64,000 bases of DNA from Burkholderiaceae bacterium (GTDB lineage Bacteria > Pseudomonadota > Gammaproteobacteria > Burkholderiales > Burkholderiaceae_C). Positions within the stretch are counted from its first letter, which is position 1. Each line of letters begins with the position of its first letter. The notes below the pieces were generated by a model. That model was not told the origin of the DNA. It made no database searches and saw only the letters and a program-made list of their open reading frames with translations. The position numbers were made by a program, and so were the translations under genes. The DNA is taken from positions 992,001 through 1,056,000 of the forward strand of contig CP126124.1 in NCBI GenBank assembly GCA_030123545.1, in the 5' to 3' direction. Below are positions 61,118 to 64,000 of the stretch, one piece after another.

Positions 61118-61143
61118 TTTGACTTGAAACCTGTGTGCCGGTG

Positions 61144-64000
61144 TCAATTGAAGGACAGCCGGTAGATCAGATCGACGGCCGCGTTCTCGCCCGTCTGCGC
61201 GCGCAGGCTCCAGCGGCGCGAGAGCTCGTAGAAGATCAGCAGCGCGCCGCTGGTGCCGGCCAGGCTGTACTGGTAGGCGGCGTACAGCCGCTGCGACAGG
61301 CGCTTGCCCAGGGTCGCGCTGGCGCTGCCGACCGTGCCGCCGCCGCTGCCATCGCTGCCGCTCGAGAAGCTCAGTTCGTCCAGGCCGAAGCGGGCGGCCA
61401 GCCCACGCCCTTCGCGCCCGCCCAGCAGGGCCAGCGCGGCGGACTGCAGCAGGGCCGACTCGGCGCCGGTGGTGGGCGCGGCGTGGCCCAGCAGCAGCCA
61501 GGCCAGGGCCTGGTTGTCGGGCAATTGCGGGTCGGAGTACAGGCGCACGCGCGGCAGCAGCGCGCTGCCGGCCACCTGCACGCCGACGCGCTGGTCGCTG
61601 GTGTAGATGGGGCGCAGGGCGATGATGTCCAGCCGCGGGTTGTCGATGGCGCCGGTGAAGGTGATGGTGCCGCGCGTGATGTCCAGGTTCTGGCTGTAGG
61701 CGTGAAAGCGGCCGCCCTCGGTGCGGATGGTGCCGGTGAGCTGCGGCGGCGTGCCGAGGGGGCCCTGGGCGCTGAGCTGCAGCGTGCCGGCCAGGCGCGT
61801 GTCCACGCCCTGGCCGCGCACGCGCAGGTCGTCGCCCAGGTCGAGCCGGAGCCGGGCGTCGACGCGCAACGGCGACGTTTTGGCGGGGGCGGCCGGCGCG
61901 GCGTCGCGTGCATCGGGGCCGCCGTGCACCACCACGTCGTTGCCCAGGGCGGGCGCGCTGTCGTCGGGCAGCTCGATGCGCGCGCGGTCGACGCGCAGGC
62001 CGCCGCTCACCGTGACCTGGCGGGCATCGAGCGCGGCCTGGACCTGGCCCGAGACGGTGAAGTCGCGGTCGGCGCGCACGCTGGCGTGCAGGTGGTCGAG
62101 CGCAATGGCCAGGCGGGCCTGGGCGCGCCCGTCGCGCCAACCCGCCTCGCCCGTGGCGCTGAGCGTGCCGCCGGCGTCATTCGCGCCGGGGCCGTGCAGG
62201 CGCAACTCGTCGACGATCAGCCGCGTGCCGTCCAGCCGCGCGCGCAAGCGGCCCTGATCGAGCTGGAAGCCGTCGACCACCGAGCGCAGCGCCACGTCGT
62301 CGGCGCTCAACTGGCCGCTGATGCGCGGCTGCTCGCGCGTGCCGGCGATGCGCACGTCGGCCGCCAGCGCGCCGCGCAGGCGCCAGCCCGGCGGCGCCAG
62401 CGCCGACCACGCGGTGATCTGCGGCAGGCGGGCCTGCAACTGGCCGTCCAGCGGTGCGGTGGGTGCCCATTGCCAGGCGCTGCCGCCGTCGGCCCGGGGG
62501 CTGCGCGAGAGCGTGGTGCGCAGGCGGGCATTCAGGTTGCCGGCTCTAGCGCTGTCCCATTGCGCTTGCAGTGTGAGCGCCGGGCCGTCGCTGGCCAGTT
62601 GCAGCCGCGCCTGGCGCAGACCGGCGGGTACGCGGGTGCTGACGCCGGTCTCGGCATCGCGCGCCACCAGCGTCAGGTCGCCGCTGGCGCGCGCCAGCTC
62701 GGCGCGCAGGCGCAGCGTGGAGCCGAGGTTCAAGTCCCACTGGCCGTCGAAGAGGAGTTGGCCTTCGATGCCGGCGTCGGCTAGGTTGGCGCCGGCCAGG
62801 CGCTCGGCCCATTGCAGCGGCAGGCCGGTGATGCGGCCGGTGCTGCTCAGCGCGCCTGCGTGCCAGCGCGCCGGGCCCCAGGCCAATTGGGCTTGCGCGG
62901 CGGGTTCGGGCGAACTCAGCGTGAGGGTGCCGGCACTGACGCTGAGCGGCCCGCTTGCGCGCGGCACGCCTTCGAGCGTGAAGGGCTGCGCGCTGGCCAG
63001 CCGCCAGGCGCCGTCCCCAAAGGCCGGGTCGCGCAGCCGGGCTTGCAGTTGCTTGATTTGCACGCGCCAGCTGGACGTGGCCAGCGTGGCCTTGGGCGTG
63101 ATGCGGGCCAGGTCGGCGCTGGCTTGCACATCGAACTGGCGCGCGCCCTGGCTCAGTTGGGCGCCGGCGGACAGTTGGGCCCGGGCCAGGCGGCCGTCCA
63201 GCTTCAGATCGACATCGCGCGCCTGCCACGGAGCGGCCTCGAGGGGGCGGCGCACTTGCAGGCTGGGCGCGTGGAGGCGCGCATGGACTTCGGGGTCGCG
63301 CCAGCCGCCCGCCCACCGGGCTTGCAGCGTGGCGCTGCCCTGGGCCCCGGCATCGTCGAGCAGCGGGCCGGCGCCGGGCAGCGTTTGCGCCCAGGTCAGC
63401 GCGCGGGCGGCGTCCTGCAGTTCGATCTGCAGCGTGCCGCCGCCGCGCGTGGCCTGCAGTTCGCCTTGCACCTTGCCTTGCAGGCCGGGCGCGGTGACCG
63501 TGATGTCGGCGCTGCCGCCGAGCCCGGATGGGCCGGCCAGGTGCAGCCGGGCGCGGCCGGCCGCTCGGGCGTCGTCGCTGCGCACATCGAGCTGCCGCAG
63601 GGTCAGCCAGCCATCGGCCCAGCGGCCGCGCGCGCTGGCACTGCGCAGGCGCAGGGCGGCGCTCAGCTTGCCGGCCGCTGCCTTGGCGCTGCCCGGCGCG
63701 CGCGCTTGCAGCCGGGCGTCGAAGTCGATGGCGGCGCCCTGGCCTTCGGCGCTGGCGGCGCCGTCCAGCGGCAGCGCGGCCAGTCGGGAGTGCAGGCGCG
63801 CGGGGTCGATGCCGGTGGCACGGGCCTCGATGCGCCAGCGCGCGCCGGCCGCGCCATCCCAGGTTCCGCTGGCCTGCAGCGTGCCGCCGCCCAGCTCGGC
63901 CTCGAGCGTGCGCACGGTGGCGGCGCGGCCCTGCCACGTGGCATCGGCGCGCAACGCCTCGACGGGCAGGCGCTGCCGGTCCCAGGGCCCGGCGTCGGCG
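61144..64000 (-). CDS. TamB-like translocation/assembly module protein, C-terminal part (runs off the right edge)
   Basis: More than 950 residues of Ala/Gly/Arg-rich repetitive beta-structure, ending in the TamB signature: VDARLRLDLGDDLRVRGQGVDTRLAGTL, GRFHAYSQNLDITRGTITFTGAIDNPRLDI and the C-terminal TGENAAVDLIYRLSFN. TamB bridges inner and outer membranes and carries phospholipid and assists autotransporter assembly. The frame stays open to 64000, so the N-terminus and its partner TamA lie outside. It is convergent with livF. Confidence 0.9.
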   Translation of the reverse strand, partial: ADAGPWDRQRLPVEALRADATWQGRAATVRTLEAELGGGTLQASGTWDGAAGARWRIEARATGIDPARLHSRLAALPLDGAASAEGQGAAIDFDARLQARAPGSAKAAAGKLSAALRLRSASARGRWADGWLTLRQLDVRSDDARAAGRARLHLAGPSGLGGSADITVTAPGLQGKVQGELQATRGGGTLQIELQDAARALTWAQTLPGAGPLLDDAGAQGSATLQARWAGGWRDPEVHARLHAPSLQVRRPLEAAPWQARDVDLKLDGRLARAQLSAGAQLSQGARQFDVQASADLARITPKATLATSSWRVQIKQLQARLRDPAFGDGAWRLASAQPFTLEGVPRASGPLSVSAGTLTLSSPEPAAQAQLAWGPARWHAGALSSTGRITGLPLQWAERLAGANLADAGIEGQLLFDGQWDLNLGSTLRLRAELARASGDLTLVARDAETGVSTRVPAGLRQARLQLASDGPALTLQAQWDSARAGNLNARLRTTLSRSPRADGGSAWQWAPTAPLDGQLQARLPQITAWSALAPPGWRLRGALAADVRIAGTREQPRISGQLSADDVALRSVVDGFQLDQGRLRARLDGTRLIVDELRLHGPGANDAGGTLSATGEAGWRDGRAQARLAIALDHLHASVRADRDFTVSGQVQAALDARQVTVSGGLRVDRARIELPDDSAPALGNDVVVHGGPDARDAAPAAPAKTSPLRVDARLRLDLGDDLRVRGQGVDTRLAGTLQLSAQGPLGTPPQLTGTIRTEGGRFHAYSQNLDITRGTITFTGAIDNPRLDIIALRPIYTSDQRVGVQVAGSALLPRVRLYSDPQLPDNQALAWLLLGHAAPTTGAESALLQSAALALLGGREGRGLAARFGLDELSFSSGSDGSGGGTVGSASATLGKRLSQRLYAAYQYSLAGTSGALLIFYELSRRWSLRAQTGENAAVDLIYRLSFN

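Noticed and set aside
61135..62784. A 549-codon open frame on the plus strand
   Set aside because: Antisense to the TamB-like gene, which has the family's C-terminal signature.

Overview
The window is GC-rich, densely coding DNA from a betaproteobacterium of the order Burkholderiales, most likely the family Comamonadaceae. This rests on gene content and order (paaG-paaI-paaK, dusB-fis-purH, pilG-H-I-J-chpA, algH-ruvX-pyrR-pyrB-pyrC', livKHMGF) and on two families of short dispersed repeats of a kind I associate with that family. No rRNA, tRNA or CRISPR array was recognised. The species cannot be named from the sequence alone.

Layout. 1-2.9 kb: phenylacetate degradation (5' end of an enoyl-CoA hydratase on the minus strand, then paaG-paaI-paaK). 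2.9-10.6 kb: housekeeping genes (DUF3108 protein, M61 peptidase, DsbC, UbiH-like hydroxylase, MOSC protein, YchF, small membrane protein). 10.9-15.4 kb: three insertion sequences nested inside one another, an IS256-family element in an ISNCY/IS1202-like element in an IS1380-family element. The outermost one landed at the 3' end of an AraC-family gene. 15.4-17.0 kb: that AraC gene, divergent from an apparently exported protoglobin. 17.0-20.8 kb: a five-gene operon (ACP, ketosynthase, MipA/OmpV outer-membrane protein, PAP2 phosphatase, hot-dog dehydratase) that looks like a dedicated acyl-lipid module. 20.9-24.5 kb: YqaA, dusB-fis, purH.

24.7-32.7 kb: an IclR regulator divergent from a GMC oxidoreductase, then a minus-strand sulfoacetate-type cluster (IclR regulator, MFS carrier, acylating aldehyde dehydrogenase, CoA ligase) resembling sauRSTU, rearranged to R-U-S-T. 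32.9-36.4 kb: DUF1445 hydro-lyase with pxpB-pxpC-pxpA (5-oxoprolinase). 36.6-38.9 kb: hemL and a ThiD-like kinase. 38.9-47.8 kb: rubredoxin and the Pil-Chp twitching chemosensory system, in which PilJ has almost no periplasmic domain. 48.0-51.8 kb: algH-ruvX-pyrR-pyrB and a dihydroorotase homologue that has lost its metal-binding HxH. 51.8-57.4 kb: DUF169 protein and a branched-chain amino-acid ABC transporter.

57.4-61.0 kb is the most unusual stretch. An LprI-like gene, a frameshifted methyltransferase and a two-gene AbiE-type toxin/antitoxin (phage-defence) system lie between the intact livF and a second copy of the last ~100 bp of livF. The two livF ends differ only at synonymous sites, so the block looks like a transferred defence island carrying a spare livF 3' end from a relative. 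The AbiEii toxin is about 480 residues long and carries an apparent WYL-like domain and a C-terminal zinc finger. The window closes with the C-terminal part of a TamB-like protein on the minus strand.
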